Positions 1-5,897 are shown, numbered from the stretch's first letter. The stretch is 5,897 bases of DNA from an uncultured Prevotellaceae bacterium (GCA_947306845.1 CAMZHP010000218.1:1-5897); one strand, 5' to 3'. Program-made: numbers and translations. Notes: generated from the sequence alone by a model not told the origin.

Positions 1-1491
1 AATGGACGGTGGTGCTCGGAGAACGAGGAACTGCTCAACACCATCCTGCGCCAGCAGTGGGGTTTTCCAGGCATGGTCATCAGCGACTGGGGCGGTGTGC
101 ATTCCACCGTCGATGCAGTGACATCGGGTATGAACGTGGAGATGCCGGGCAGCCGGTTCATGGGCAAGGCATTGCTTGACTCCGTGAAAGCTGGCAAGGT
201 GAGCGAGGAGGTCATCGACCAGCGTGTCAGGGAGATTCTTAGGGTGAGGCTGACGGTAAAGCCTATCGCCAAGGGGGAAGCCAACCGACTGCCGGTGGGC
301 AACAAAGAGGAGATGGACATCGCCCTGAATGTGGCACGGCGCTCCATCGTACTGCTCAAGAACGAGGAGCTGCTGCCCATCGACACCAAACGGATTAGGA
401 AAATCGCCGTTATCGGCGAGAATGCCATCACTAAGATGGCTTTAGGCGGCGTGGGAGCCGGTGTGAAGACACGCTGCGAAATCACCCCCCTCGAAGGGTT
501 GCAACAGCTATTGGGTAATCAGGTGAAACTGACCTACGTGCCGGGCTACAAGAGTTTTGACCGCGACAGCCGCAATAAGAGGATGAATCCAGTGCAGGAT
601 GCAGACAAGAAACTCATGGCAGAGGCGGTGAAAGCTGCCAAGCGCGCTGACTTGGTGCTCTTCTTCGCTGGCGACAACCGCGAGGTGGAGACGGAGGGTT
701 CCGACCGCAAGAGCATCACATTGCCATCTGGACAAGACGAGCTGGCCAAAGCGCTGGCCAAAGCCAACAAGCGAATGGTCACCATCATCGTCTCGGGCGG
801 TCCGGTGGATGTGACGACGGTAAGCGAGGTTTCCGGTGCATTGGTGGCATCATGGTTCAACGGTTCGATGGGCGGTCAGGCACTGGCAGAAATCCTCACG
901 GGCAAAGTATCGCCGTCGGGCAAACTGCCCATGACATGGCCTCAAAAACTGGAGGACGTGCCAGCATACGCCCTGAACACTTACCCGCAGGAAATGAAAA
1001 ACAACAGCCAAGGCGACATTTTCGTGGGATTGGTCAACAACCAAAGCAATGACCGCAGACAACAGCTCATCGCCAACTACTCAGAAGAGGAGATGGTGGG
1101 CTATCGGTGGTATGAATGCAAGGACGTGCCCGTCGCCTATCCCTTCGGCTACGGTCTTTCATACGCGAAGTTTGAATACAGCAATCTGAACGTTCGCCAT
1201 ACGGCAGAGGGATACGATGTGTGCTTCACGCTCACCAACACATCAGACATCGATGCAGAGGAAGTGGCACAGGTGTATGTGTCACGCCCTTTGTCGCACA
1301 TCGAGCGTCCCAGCAGAGAGCTCAAAGGCTTCAAACGGGTGGCACTGAAAGCAGGAGAACAAAAATCTGTGGTCGTCCCTGTGCGCCGCTCAGATCTCTG
1401 CCACTGGGATGAGGCAGCTCAGACGTGGATGTATGAACCAGGAAGGATTAACTTCCAAGTGGACAAATTGGTTTTGAAGATTGAAAATTGA
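1..1491 (+). CDS. Family 3 glycoside hydrolase (beta-glucosidase/xylosidase type), C-terminal part, 5' end outside window
   Basis: The reading frame is open from base 1, so this is the last 496 residues of a protein whose family is usually about 750-800 residues; the ATG at 73 is internal. The fragment begins at the end of the TIM-barrel domain. The SDWGG motif carries the family's catalytic nucleophile, Asp at fragment residue 29 (codon 85-87). The alpha/beta sandwich domain follows, with RRSIVLLKNE, IAVIGENA and then ETEGSDR, whose Glu before Gly-Ser-Asp-Arg (codon 694-696) aligns with the general acid/base. A fibronectin type III-like domain covers roughly residues 405-489 (RPSRELKGF motif). 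Such enzymes release terminal beta-linked sugars, typically in the periplasm of Bacteroidota, but the signal peptide would lie outside the window. The exact sugar specificity (glucose, xylose or other) cannot be read from this part. The last five residues (LKIEN) are encoded by a heptamer repeat. It converges on the kinase gene, and a hairpin separates them. Confidence 0.95.
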   Translation, partial: NGRWCSENEELLNTILRQQWGFPGMVISDWGGVHSTVDAVTSGMNVEMPGSRFMGKALLDSVKAGKVSEEVIDQRVREILRVRLTVKPIAKGEANRLPVGNKEEMDIALNVARRSIVLLKNEELLPIDTKRIRKIAVIGENAITKMALGGVGAGVKTRCEITPLEGLQQLLGNQVKLTYVPGYKSFDRDSRNKRMNPVQDADKKLMAEAVKAAKRADLVLFFAGDNREVETEGSDRKSITLPSGQDELAKALAKANKRMVTIIVSGGPVDVTTVSEVSGALVASWFNGSMGGQALAEILTGKVSPSGKLPMTWPQKLEDVPAYALNTYPQEMKNNSQGDIFVGLVNNQSNDRRQQLIANYSEEEMVGYRWYECKDVPVAYPFGYGLSYAKFEYSNLNVRHTAEGYDVCFTLTNTSDIDAEEVAQVYVSRPLSHIERPSRELKGFKRVALKAGEQKSVVVPVRRSDLCHWDEAAQTWMYEPGRINFQVDKLVLKIEN

Positions 1492-1512
1492 AAATTGAAG
1501 ATTGAAAATTGA
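1474..1512 (+). repeat. TTGAARA heptamer tandem repeat across a stop codon
   Basis: Five consecutive 7-bp units, TTGAAGA, TTGAAAA, TTGAAAA, TTGAAGA and TTGAAAA, run from 1474 to 1508, followed by a partial TTGA. The array starts inside the GH3 gene, encodes its last residues and supplies its TGA stop (1489-1491). Because the unit length is not a multiple of three and each unit holds a TGA, every forward frame meets a stop within three units. Copy-number change by slippage would therefore alter only the extreme C-terminus. It sits directly before the terminator hairpin. Confidence 0.85.
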
Positions 1513-1514
1513 TA

Positions 1515-1563
1515 TCTCCCGAATGAGCGAAAGGTGGATTTTCCCTTTCACTCATTCGGGAGA
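1515..1563. terminator. Bidirectional intrinsic terminator between convergent genes
   Basis: Arms 1515-1534 and 1544-1563 are 20-bp inverted repeats around a 9-nt loop. The only imperfection is the pair 1528/1550: C-A in rightward RNA, but a G-U wobble in leftward RNA, so the leftward hairpin is fully paired. The rightward side is followed by a T-rich run at 1570-1575. The leftward side reads into T-rich sequence made by the complement of the heptamer repeat. Its position 24 bp after the GH3 stop and 12 bp beyond the kinase stop fits a shared terminator for both genes. Confidence 0.85.
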
Positions 1564-1574
1564 AATGCTATTTT

Positions 1575-3236
1575 TCAATACCGGAATGAACTGCCACCGA
1601 GGAACTCGCGGAGAAGAGAGGTGAAAGGAAGGCTTTGCTCCTCTATGTCAGCAAAATAGCGAAGGAACTTGCACAGCCTGTATGCTTCGGAGTATTCATC
1701 CGCTTTCTGAGGCACACGCTCCAGCAACTGCAGAGCCTGCTGCTTGATGACCGCCAGTTCATAGATCATCGCCGTGTTGAACATCTCATCAGCATTCTCC
1801 TGGAAAGGGAATATCCATTTCTGCTCACCAGCGCGCACAGAAGGCCACCGGCGGATGGTTTCCTGAGCAGTCACTCCACGATATTTGTCATCTCTCACAA
1901 TACGCCGCAGCAGACGGTTGTCGGTTGTGGGGATATAGTTGTGGTGATCGAGCAAGATGGTGGTGAGCGCCGAGGCATAGACCCTGAATTTCTGTTCCTC
2001 GGGAATCTGCGCTGTCAGTTCGGGGTTGAGCGCGTGGATGCCCTCAATGACCAGGATGTCACTGGGACCCATTTTTAGAAGTTTGCCACTGCGCTCGCTG
2101 CGCCCTTTTTGGAAGTTGTACTTAGGCAGTTCCACCTCCTCACCACGCAGAAGTGCCATCAGTTGCTCATTGAGCAATGGGATATTGAGGGCATGAAGGT
2201 GCTCGAAGTCATAGTCACCCTTCGCGTCGCGTGGTGTATCCTCACGATCAACGAAATAGTCATCGAGCGACATCATCACAGGCTTCAGTCCATTGCATAC
2301 CAACTGAATGGAGATTCTCTTGCAAGTGGTGGTCTTTCCACTCGATGAGGGCCCGGCGATGAGTACAATCCTGACCCCCTTGCGGTTGGCAATCTCCTCT
2401 GCGATATGTGCTATCTTCTTCTCCTGCAGTGCCTCCGACACATTGATGAGCAATGGTGTCCCACCTCTCGCGACAATATCGTTGAAATCACCCACCGTAC
2501 TGATACCGAGGATGTTCTGCCAACGGTGATGCTCTAGGAAGATACCGAACATCTTGTCCTGTTTCACCATCTCGCCCAGAACATCGGGATTGTCCAACGA
2601 CGGGATGCGGAGCAGCATTCCCTCAAAATAGGGCTCCAGACCGAAGAGATGCAGTCCGCCGGTGTGGGTGAGCAATGCACCGTAGTAATAGTCGGCATAG
2701 CCGTCAAGGTCATAATAGACCGTGTAAATATCGCCGGTGGACTTCAGCAACTTCACCTTCGAACTGGTGCCGCGCTCTTCAAACACCCGTATAGCTTCAT
2801 CTGTGGTGCACTCATGCCGGCGAATGGGAAGGTCGGCATCGATAATTTGCTGCATCCTTGTTCTCACCGCGTCCACATCGGCTGTCGTCACCGCACGCCC
2901 GATATGCAAGTCACAATAATAGCCATTCGACACCGGGATGTCGATGACCACACTGCCCTGCGGAAAAATGTCATGCACCGCCTTGCACAGGACGAAGAAG
3001 AGAGTGCGGGTGTAAGTGCGGCTGCCCGACGATGTCGTCAGGTCAAGGTATTCCACATCAGCATTGTGGTAAAGACGCATGCCAAGACCGGAGACTCGGT
3101 TGTTGACCTTCGCCACTATAGGCCCATGGGGCATGGGCAACGCCAGCCCGGAAAAAATCTCAGAAAGTGAACTCCCAATTGGGAATTCTTGCACTTTTTT
3201 ATTATTTTTGCAACGAATTTTAATGATTTCTCTCAT
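1575..3236 (-). CDS. Nucleoside kinase: TGS and ThrRS-like N-terminal half fused to a uridine kinase/PRK-type P-loop domain
   Basis: The protein has 553 residues if started at the ATG at 3236. An in-frame ATG at 3305 would add 23 residues, but those are aromatic-rich and AT-derived, while MREIIKIRCKN matches how I recall relatives beginning. Residues 1-66 resemble a TGS domain. Residues 67-215 resemble the second additional domain of threonyl-tRNA synthetase (NGYYCDL, LPIRRHE, EAIRVFEERG). Residues 285-490 form a uridine kinase/phosphoribulokinase-type domain: Walker A GPSSSGKTTT (295-304), SLDDYF (333-338), YDFEHLHALN (351-360), IEGIHALNP (397-405) and the arginine-rich RRIVRDDKYRG (454-464). 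The C-terminus (LLREFLGGSSFRY) looks complete. By family it should phosphorylate a nucleoside or related small molecule in the cytoplasm; the true substrate and the role of the synthetase-like half are uncertain. The histidines used for editing in ThrRS are absent. It is transcribed alone, divergently from the phosphate transporter. Confidence 0.93.
   Translation of the reverse strand: MREIIKIRCKNNKKVQEFPIGSSLSEIFSGLALPMPHGPIVAKVNNRVSGLGMRLYHNADVEYLDLTTSSGSRTYTRTLFFVLCKAVHDIFPQGSVVIDIPVSNGYYCDLHIGRAVTTADVDAVRTRMQQIIDADLPIRRHECTTDEAIRVFEERGTSSKVKLLKSTGDIYTVYYDLDGYADYYYGALLTHTGGLHLFGLEPYFEGMLLRIPSLDNPDVLGEMVKQDKMFGIFLEHHRWQNILGISTVGDFNDIVARGGTPLLINVSEALQEKKIAHIAEEIANRKGVRIVLIAGPSSSGKTTTCKRISIQLVCNGLKPVMMSLDDYFVDREDTPRDAKGDYDFEHLHALNIPLLNEQLMALLRGEEVELPKYNFQKGRSERSGKLLKMGPSDILVIEGIHALNPELTAQIPEEQKFRVYASALTTILLDHHNYIPTTDNRLLRRIVRDDKYRGVTAQETIRRWPSVRAGEQKWIFPFQENADEMFNTAMIYELAVIKQQALQLLERVPQKADEYSEAYRLCKFLRYFADIEEQSLPFTSLLREFLGGSSFRY
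3169..3188. repeat. 20-bp near-perfect palindrome inside the kinase gene start
   Basis: The two 10-bp halves meet at the perfect core CCCAATTGGG (3174-3183). Only the pair 3172/3185 (C against T) fails to match across the 20 bp. It encodes residues 17-23 of the kinase (EFPIGSS), so it may be a by-product of coding. It overlaps the possible -33 element of a rightward promoter candidate, which leaves open a role as a regulator site. Confidence 0.35.
3178..3210 (+). promoter_or_regulatory. Candidate Bacteroidota-type promoter for the Na/Pi transporter
   Basis: TATTTTTG at 3203-3210 matches the Bacteroidota -7 consensus TAnnTTTG exactly. ATTG at 3178-3181, a three-of-four match to the -33 TTTG, lies 21 bp upstream, within the accepted 19-21 bp spacing. 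A start near 3217 would leave a leader of about 105 nt before the transporter ATG at 3323. The site lies within the first 20 codons of the kinase gene on the other strand. T-rich runs are common nearby, so a chance match is possible. Confidence 0.4.
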
Positions 3237-3322
3237 GATAGGATCGTTTAGGGTTTTGAGCGTGTAAAAATAGTAAAAAAAACCGATTCTGCATCCTTCT
3301 GCCACATTTATTTAAAATATTT
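3237..3322. promoter_or_regulatory. Divergent intergenic region between kinase and transporter
   Basis: This 86-bp AT-rich gap separates the start codons of two divergent genes and must hold or flank control elements for both. For the leftward kinase gene, TATTTTTA on the minus strand (3272 to 3265) matches seven of eight positions of TAnnTTTG, but no TTTG-like -33 element is found at 19-21 bp. For the rightward gene, the stretch just before ATG (3308-3322) is A/T only, as often seen in Bacteroidota, with no Shine-Dalgarno sequence. Assignment of exact elements is weak. Confidence 0.45.
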
Positions 3323-5032
3323 ATGTCTATTTGGGTTATTTTCAAGTGTCTCGGCTCCCTCGCCCTCCTCATGTATGGCATGAAATCCATGAGCGACAGC
3401 TTGCAGAAATTGGCCGGTCCACAACTCCGTCATATACTCGGTGCCATGACGACGAACCGCTTCACGGGTGCGCTCACAGGAATGTTCGTCACCGCCGCCG
3501 TGCAGAGCTCCACCGCCACCACGCTCATGACCGTTTCTTTCGTCAACGCCGGCCTGCTCACCCTCATGCAAGCTATCAGCGTCATCATGGGCGCACACAT
3601 CGGCACGACGGTGACGGCATGGATCATGGCACTCGTGTTATCCTTCGACATCTACAGTTTCGCTTACCCCGCCTTCTTCCTCGGCATCATCCTCATCTAC
3701 ATGAAGAAGCGGAAAATCATCGGCGACTTCCTCTTTGGCGTGGCTTTTCTCTTCCTCGGGCTGGGCACTCTCAAGGTTACGGGCTTCGATATGGTGGACG
3801 ACCCCGAGACAAGACAAATAATCAGCAGCTTCTTCGCCAAATTCAGCGAGCCCGGTTTGTGGACATCCCTGTTCTTTCTTTTCACCGGCATCGTGCTCAC
3901 CCTTTGCATGCAGTCGTCAGCACCCATCATGGCCATCACCATGATACTCTGCGCCACCGGCATGTTGCACATCGACCAAGGCATCATACTTGTGCTGGGC
4001 GGGAACATTGGCACCACCATCACCTCCAACATCGTGTCGGCAAGTGCCAACACCCCAGCGCGGCGGGCTGCCTTCTCACACCTGTCCATCAACGTATTGG
4101 GTGTCACCTGGGCCCTCATCCTCCTGCAGCCTTTTGTCAATATGGTATGTCATTTCGTCGGATTTGACCGCACCATGGATGCCAATACCCCTGGCTTTGC
4201 CGCCAAGACATCCGTCGTGCTCGCCACTTTCCACACCCTGTTCAACGTCATCAACACACTGCTGCTCATTTGGTTTGTGAGATACATCGAGCGCTTCGTC
4301 TGCTGGGTCATCAAACCCAAGAAGGTGGACGAGGAGGAAGACTTCCGACTGCACTTCATCACCTCGGGCATCATGAAGACGCCCGAACTCTCCGTGCTTG
4401 AGGCACAAAAAGAGATTCGGCAGTTCTCTGAGCGCATGGAACGCATGTTCGGCATGGTGAGAGTGTTGCTCAACGAGAAGGATGAGAAAAAGTTCACACT
4501 GCTCTTCAAACGCATCGAGAAATACGAGGGCATCTCCGACAACATGGAATTTGAAATCGCGAAATACCTCAACCAGGTGTCCGACGCACATCTGAGCGAT
4601 GACACCAAAGCGAAAATACGGGCCATGCTGCGTGAGATCTCCGAACTGGAGAGCATCGGCGACTCCTGCTACAACATGGCACGCACCATCAACCGCAAGG
4701 TGCAAGCCAAGCAAGACCACTTCACCGACAAGCAGTATGAGCACATGCACCAGATGATGGAACTCACCAACAATGCACTCTCGCAGATGAACGTGCTCAT
4801 GAAGGGCCGTAAGGAGTCATTCGATGTCAACCGCTCATTCAACATCGAGAACGAGATCAACAACTACCGCAACCAGCTGAAGTCGCAGAACATCATCGAC
4901 ATCAACAACCACGAGTACACCTATGCTGTGGGCACCATCTATATGGACCTGATCTCCGAGTGTGAGAAACTCGGCGACTATGTGGTGAATGTGGTGGAAG
5001 CCCGTATGGGAACAAGGCAGAAAGAGGCATAG
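3323..5032 (+). CDS. Na/Pi cotransporter family protein with C-terminal PhoU-like domain
   Basis: This 569-residue inner-membrane protein has a hydrophobic half (about residues 1-330, some 8-10 membrane segments by eye) and a soluble helical half (about 350-565). The membrane part shows the duplicated signature of the Na/Pi cotransporter II family: QSSTATT (61-67) with GAHIGTT (90-96), then MQSSAPI (196-202) with GGNIGTT (226-232). The paired QSS motifs are the family's sodium/phosphate-binding regions. The soluble part carries two PhoU-like acidic repeats, ELESIGD (441-447) and ECEKLGD (546-552), each followed by a helix, as in fused NptA-PhoU proteins. It probably imports phosphate using sodium, with the tail sensing or gating; transport of another anion cannot be excluded. 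The start at 3323 gives a short N-terminus before the first helix (LGSLALLMYGMKSM). It stands alone, divergent from the kinase and convergent with the sirtuin 42 bp away. Confidence 0.93.
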   Translation: MSIWVIFKCLGSLALLMYGMKSMSDSLQKLAGPQLRHILGAMTTNRFTGALTGMFVTAAVQSSTATTLMTVSFVNAGLLTLMQAISVIMGAHIGTTVTAWIMALVLSFDIYSFAYPAFFLGIILIYMKKRKIIGDFLFGVAFLFLGLGTLKVTGFDMVDDPETRQIISSFFAKFSEPGLWTSLFFLFTGIVLTLCMQSSAPIMAITMILCATGMLHIDQGIILVLGGNIGTTITSNIVSASANTPARRAAFSHLSINVLGVTWALILLQPFVNMVCHFVGFDRTMDANTPGFAAKTSVVLATFHTLFNVINTLLLIWFVRYIERFVCWVIKPKKVDEEEDFRLHFITSGIMKTPELSVLEAQKEIRQFSERMERMFGMVRVLLNEKDEKKFTLLFKRIEKYEGISDNMEFEIAKYLNQVSDAHLSDDTKAKIRAMLREISELESIGDSCYNMARTINRKVQAKQDHFTDKQYEHMHQMMELTNNALSQMNVLMKGRKESFDVNRSFNIENEINNYRNQLKSQNIIDINNHEYTYAVGTIYMDLISECEKLGDYVVNVVEARMGTRQKEA

Positions 5033-5074
5033 ACCATGAGCCCATGCCTTCTCCAAAAGTCCTCAAAGTTCCGA

Positions 5075-5770
5075 CTATTTCACAAGTTTGGCAAAGAGCT
5101 GACGCATTCCAGCCGAAGCCCCCATCTTGATATGCTCAAGGCGTGGTGATGACACACGTACATCACCTGGGTCTATCAGGTAGATGGGAGCCTTCCCCGG
5201 CACATAGTTGACCAGTCCTGCTGCAGGATAGACCACCAACGACGTACCGATGATGATAAAGATGTCTGCCTTCATGCACTCATCTGCAGCCACCTCTATC
5301 ATGGGCACGGCCTCCTGGAAAAAGACAATGTGCGGACGGAGCAATGAGCCATCGCCCGCCTTCGTTCCAGGCTCCACCTCAGGATTCTCGCGGGTGAGGG
5401 TCTTGATATATCGCGGGTCGTAGGGATCGATGCTCGAGCATACCTTCATCAGCTCGCCATGCAGATGCACCACATGGCTGCTGCCAGCCATCTCATGCAG
5501 ATTGTCCACATTCTGTGTCACTACCGTCACATCATAGTAATCCTCCAGCTGAGCCACCAGACGGTGCCCCTCATTGGGTTGTGTGTCAAGACATTTGCGG
5601 CGGAGCATGTTATAAAAATTGGTCACCAAAGTGGGATTGCGCAACCATCCGTCATGGGTGGCAACATCCTGTACGGGATAGTTTTCCCACAATCCGTCGG
5701 CATCACGGAAAGTCTTCAGACCACTTTCCACCGACATGCCCGCACCTGTAAGAACAACGATTTTTTTCAT
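5075..5770 (-). CDS. cobB: Sir2-family NAD-dependent protein deacylase (zinc-cysteine-less)
   Basis: The 231-residue protein is full length for a compact bacterial sirtuin. The NAD-binding signature GAGMSVESGLKTFRD covers residues 9-23 and is followed by GLW. TQNVDNLH is at 85-92, the catalytic histidine is H104 in HLHGE, and IGTSLVVYPAAGL at 174-186 forms the second NAD-contacting segment. It should remove acyl groups from lysines using NAD, yielding nicotinamide and O-acyl-ADP-ribose in the cytoplasm. Three oddities stand out. The region between HGE and LRPH (residues 107-143) holds one Cys instead of the usual four zinc ligands. The usual WFGE reads FFQE (150-153). The tyrosine/arginine pair that selects acidic acyl groups has Y53 but Leu at the Arg position. 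Asp200 stands where many relatives have the Asn of the INL motif. The ATG at 5770 lies about 35 bp downstream of the predicted transcription start. The gene is monocistronic here; the 42-bp gap to the transporter stop shows no strong terminator. Confidence 0.94.
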   Translation of the reverse strand: MKKIVVLTGAGMSVESGLKTFRDADGLWENYPVQDVATHDGWLRNPTLVTNFYNMLRRKCLDTQPNEGHRLVAQLEDYYDVTVVTQNVDNLHEMAGSSHVVHLHGELMKVCSSIDPYDPRYIKTLTRENPEVEPGTKAGDGSLLRPHIVFFQEAVPMIEVAADECMKADIFIIIGTSLVVYPAAGLVNYVPGKAPIYLIDPGDVRVSSPRLEHIKMGASAGMRQLFAKLVK

Positions 5771-5811
5771 AGACTTGATGGTTTGATGTGTTCAGATACC
5801 TTAATAATATA

Positions 5812-5842
5812 CAAAATTAGCATTTTTTCCCGAAATAAGAAA
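5812..5842 (-). promoter_or_regulatory. Promoter of the sirtuin gene (Bacteroidota -33/-7 type)
   Basis: On the minus strand, TAATTTTG (5819 to 5812) matches the -7 consensus TAnnTTTG exactly. TTTC (5842 to 5839), three of four bases of the -33 TTTG, sits 19 bp upstream, the canonical spacing. Transcription would begin near 5805 and give a leader of about 35 nt to the ATG at 5770. No Shine-Dalgarno sequence is evident. Confidence 0.65.
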
Positions 5843-5863
5843 GCTGTAATCAGATAAAAATCG

Positions 5864-5871
5864 TAACTTTG
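5864..5871 (+). promoter_or_regulatory. -7 promoter box for a rightward gene beyond the window
   Basis: TAACTTTG matches the Bacteroidota -7 element TAnnTTTG exactly and lies in an intergenic stretch pointing out of the window. There is no TTTG-like -33 element at 19-21 bp; the nearest resemblance, GCTG at 5843-5846, is only 17 bp upstream. The gene it would serve is not in the window, unless it begins at the ATG at 5885, which would leave almost no leader. Confidence 0.5.
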
Positions 5872-5879
5872 CCGAAATT

Positions 5880-5895
5880 TTAAAATGCATTTTAA
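5880..5895. repeat. 16-bp perfect AT-rich palindrome just past the rightward -7 box
   Basis: The palindrome is perfect over 16 bp, centred between 5887 and 5888 with core ATGCAT. It begins 8 bp after the TAACTTTG box, so it would cover the transcription start and first transcribed bases. That is a usual place for a repressor operator, but AT-rich palindromes of this size also arise by chance. The window ends two bases later. Confidence 0.35.
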
Positions 5896-5897
5896 TT

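Noticed and set aside
3122..3138. Perfect 7-bp inverted repeat with a 3-nt loop in the kinase gene.
   Set aside because: It encodes the conserved-looking PMPHGP stretch and has no T-run or other context pointing to a regulatory role.
2649..3170. Plus-strand open frame of 173 codons opposite the kinase.
   Set aside because: It lies wholly antisense to a well-supported domain region and its product resembles no family.
3237..3305. Longer kinase start at the ATG at 3305.
   Set aside because: The added 23 residues are encoded by AT-rich intergenic-like DNA, would nearly abut the divergent start, and precede a natural beginning at MREIIKIRCKN.
3331..4167. Open frame of 278 codons on the plus strand inside the transporter gene.
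   Set aside because: It is a +2-shifted shadow of the transporter frame. Its product is extremely rich in His and Arg with no recognisable motif, while the real frame has clear family signatures.
4076..4750. Antisense open frame of 224 codons opposite the PhoU-like half of the transporter.
   Set aside because: Low stop density opposite GC-biased codons explains it. The product is repetitive in Val, His, Leu and Glu, and it has no promoter or family resemblance.
5025..5049. Short inverted repeat over the transporter stop codon as a terminator.
   Set aside because: The arms are only 6 bp with a 13-nt loop and no U-tract follows.
1..5897. A new multi-gene defence, mobile or biosynthetic system.
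   Set aside because: All four genes belong to recognised families, alternate in strand and share no operon. No transposase, integrase, attachment site, CRISPR repeat or toxin pair is seen.

Overview
The window comes from a bacterial chromosome, most likely a member of the Bacteroidota close to Prevotella. The protein sequences read like that group: a Bacteroidales-type nucleoside kinase with a threonyl-tRNA synthetase-like front half, a Na/Pi cotransporter with a PhoU-like tail, and a sirtuin without zinc cysteines. Starts lack clear Shine-Dalgarno sequences. Several TAnnTTTG boxes, the Bacteroidota -7 promoter element, lie upstream of genes. Coding DNA is moderately GC-rich and the gaps between genes are AT-rich. 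The assignment rests on recognition by eye, not on a database search.

Layout: (1) 1-1491 (+) is the C-terminal part of a family 3 glycoside hydrolase, cut by the window edge. (2) 1474-1563 holds a TTGAARA heptamer repeat that overlaps the end of that gene, then a strong hairpin between two convergent genes. (3) 1575-3236 (-) is a TGS/ThrRS-like/uridine-kinase-like fusion protein. (4) 3237-3322 is an 86-bp divergent gap, with a promoter candidate for the rightward gene lying inside the start of the kinase gene. (5) 3323-5032 (+) is a Na/Pi cotransporter family protein. (6) 5033-5074 is a 42-bp convergent gap with no convincing terminator. (7) 5075-5770 (-) is a Sir2-family NAD-dependent deacylase. 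(8) 5771-5897 is a divergent intergenic region with a well-formed leftward promoter for the sirtuin and a -7 box for a rightward gene beyond the window.

The four genes alternate in strand, so none share an operon here and no common pathway is implied. They cover glycan breakdown (GH3), nucleotide or RNA-linked metabolism (kinase), phosphate uptake or sodium-coupled transport, and protein deacylation. I see no mobile element, CRISPR array, tRNA, rRNA or defence locus, and no strong case for a new multi-gene system. The points most worth a second look are the synthetase-like half of the kinase, which has lost its editing histidines, the sirtuin without zinc cysteines and with an altered acyl-specificity position, and the overlapping 5' ends of the two divergent genes.
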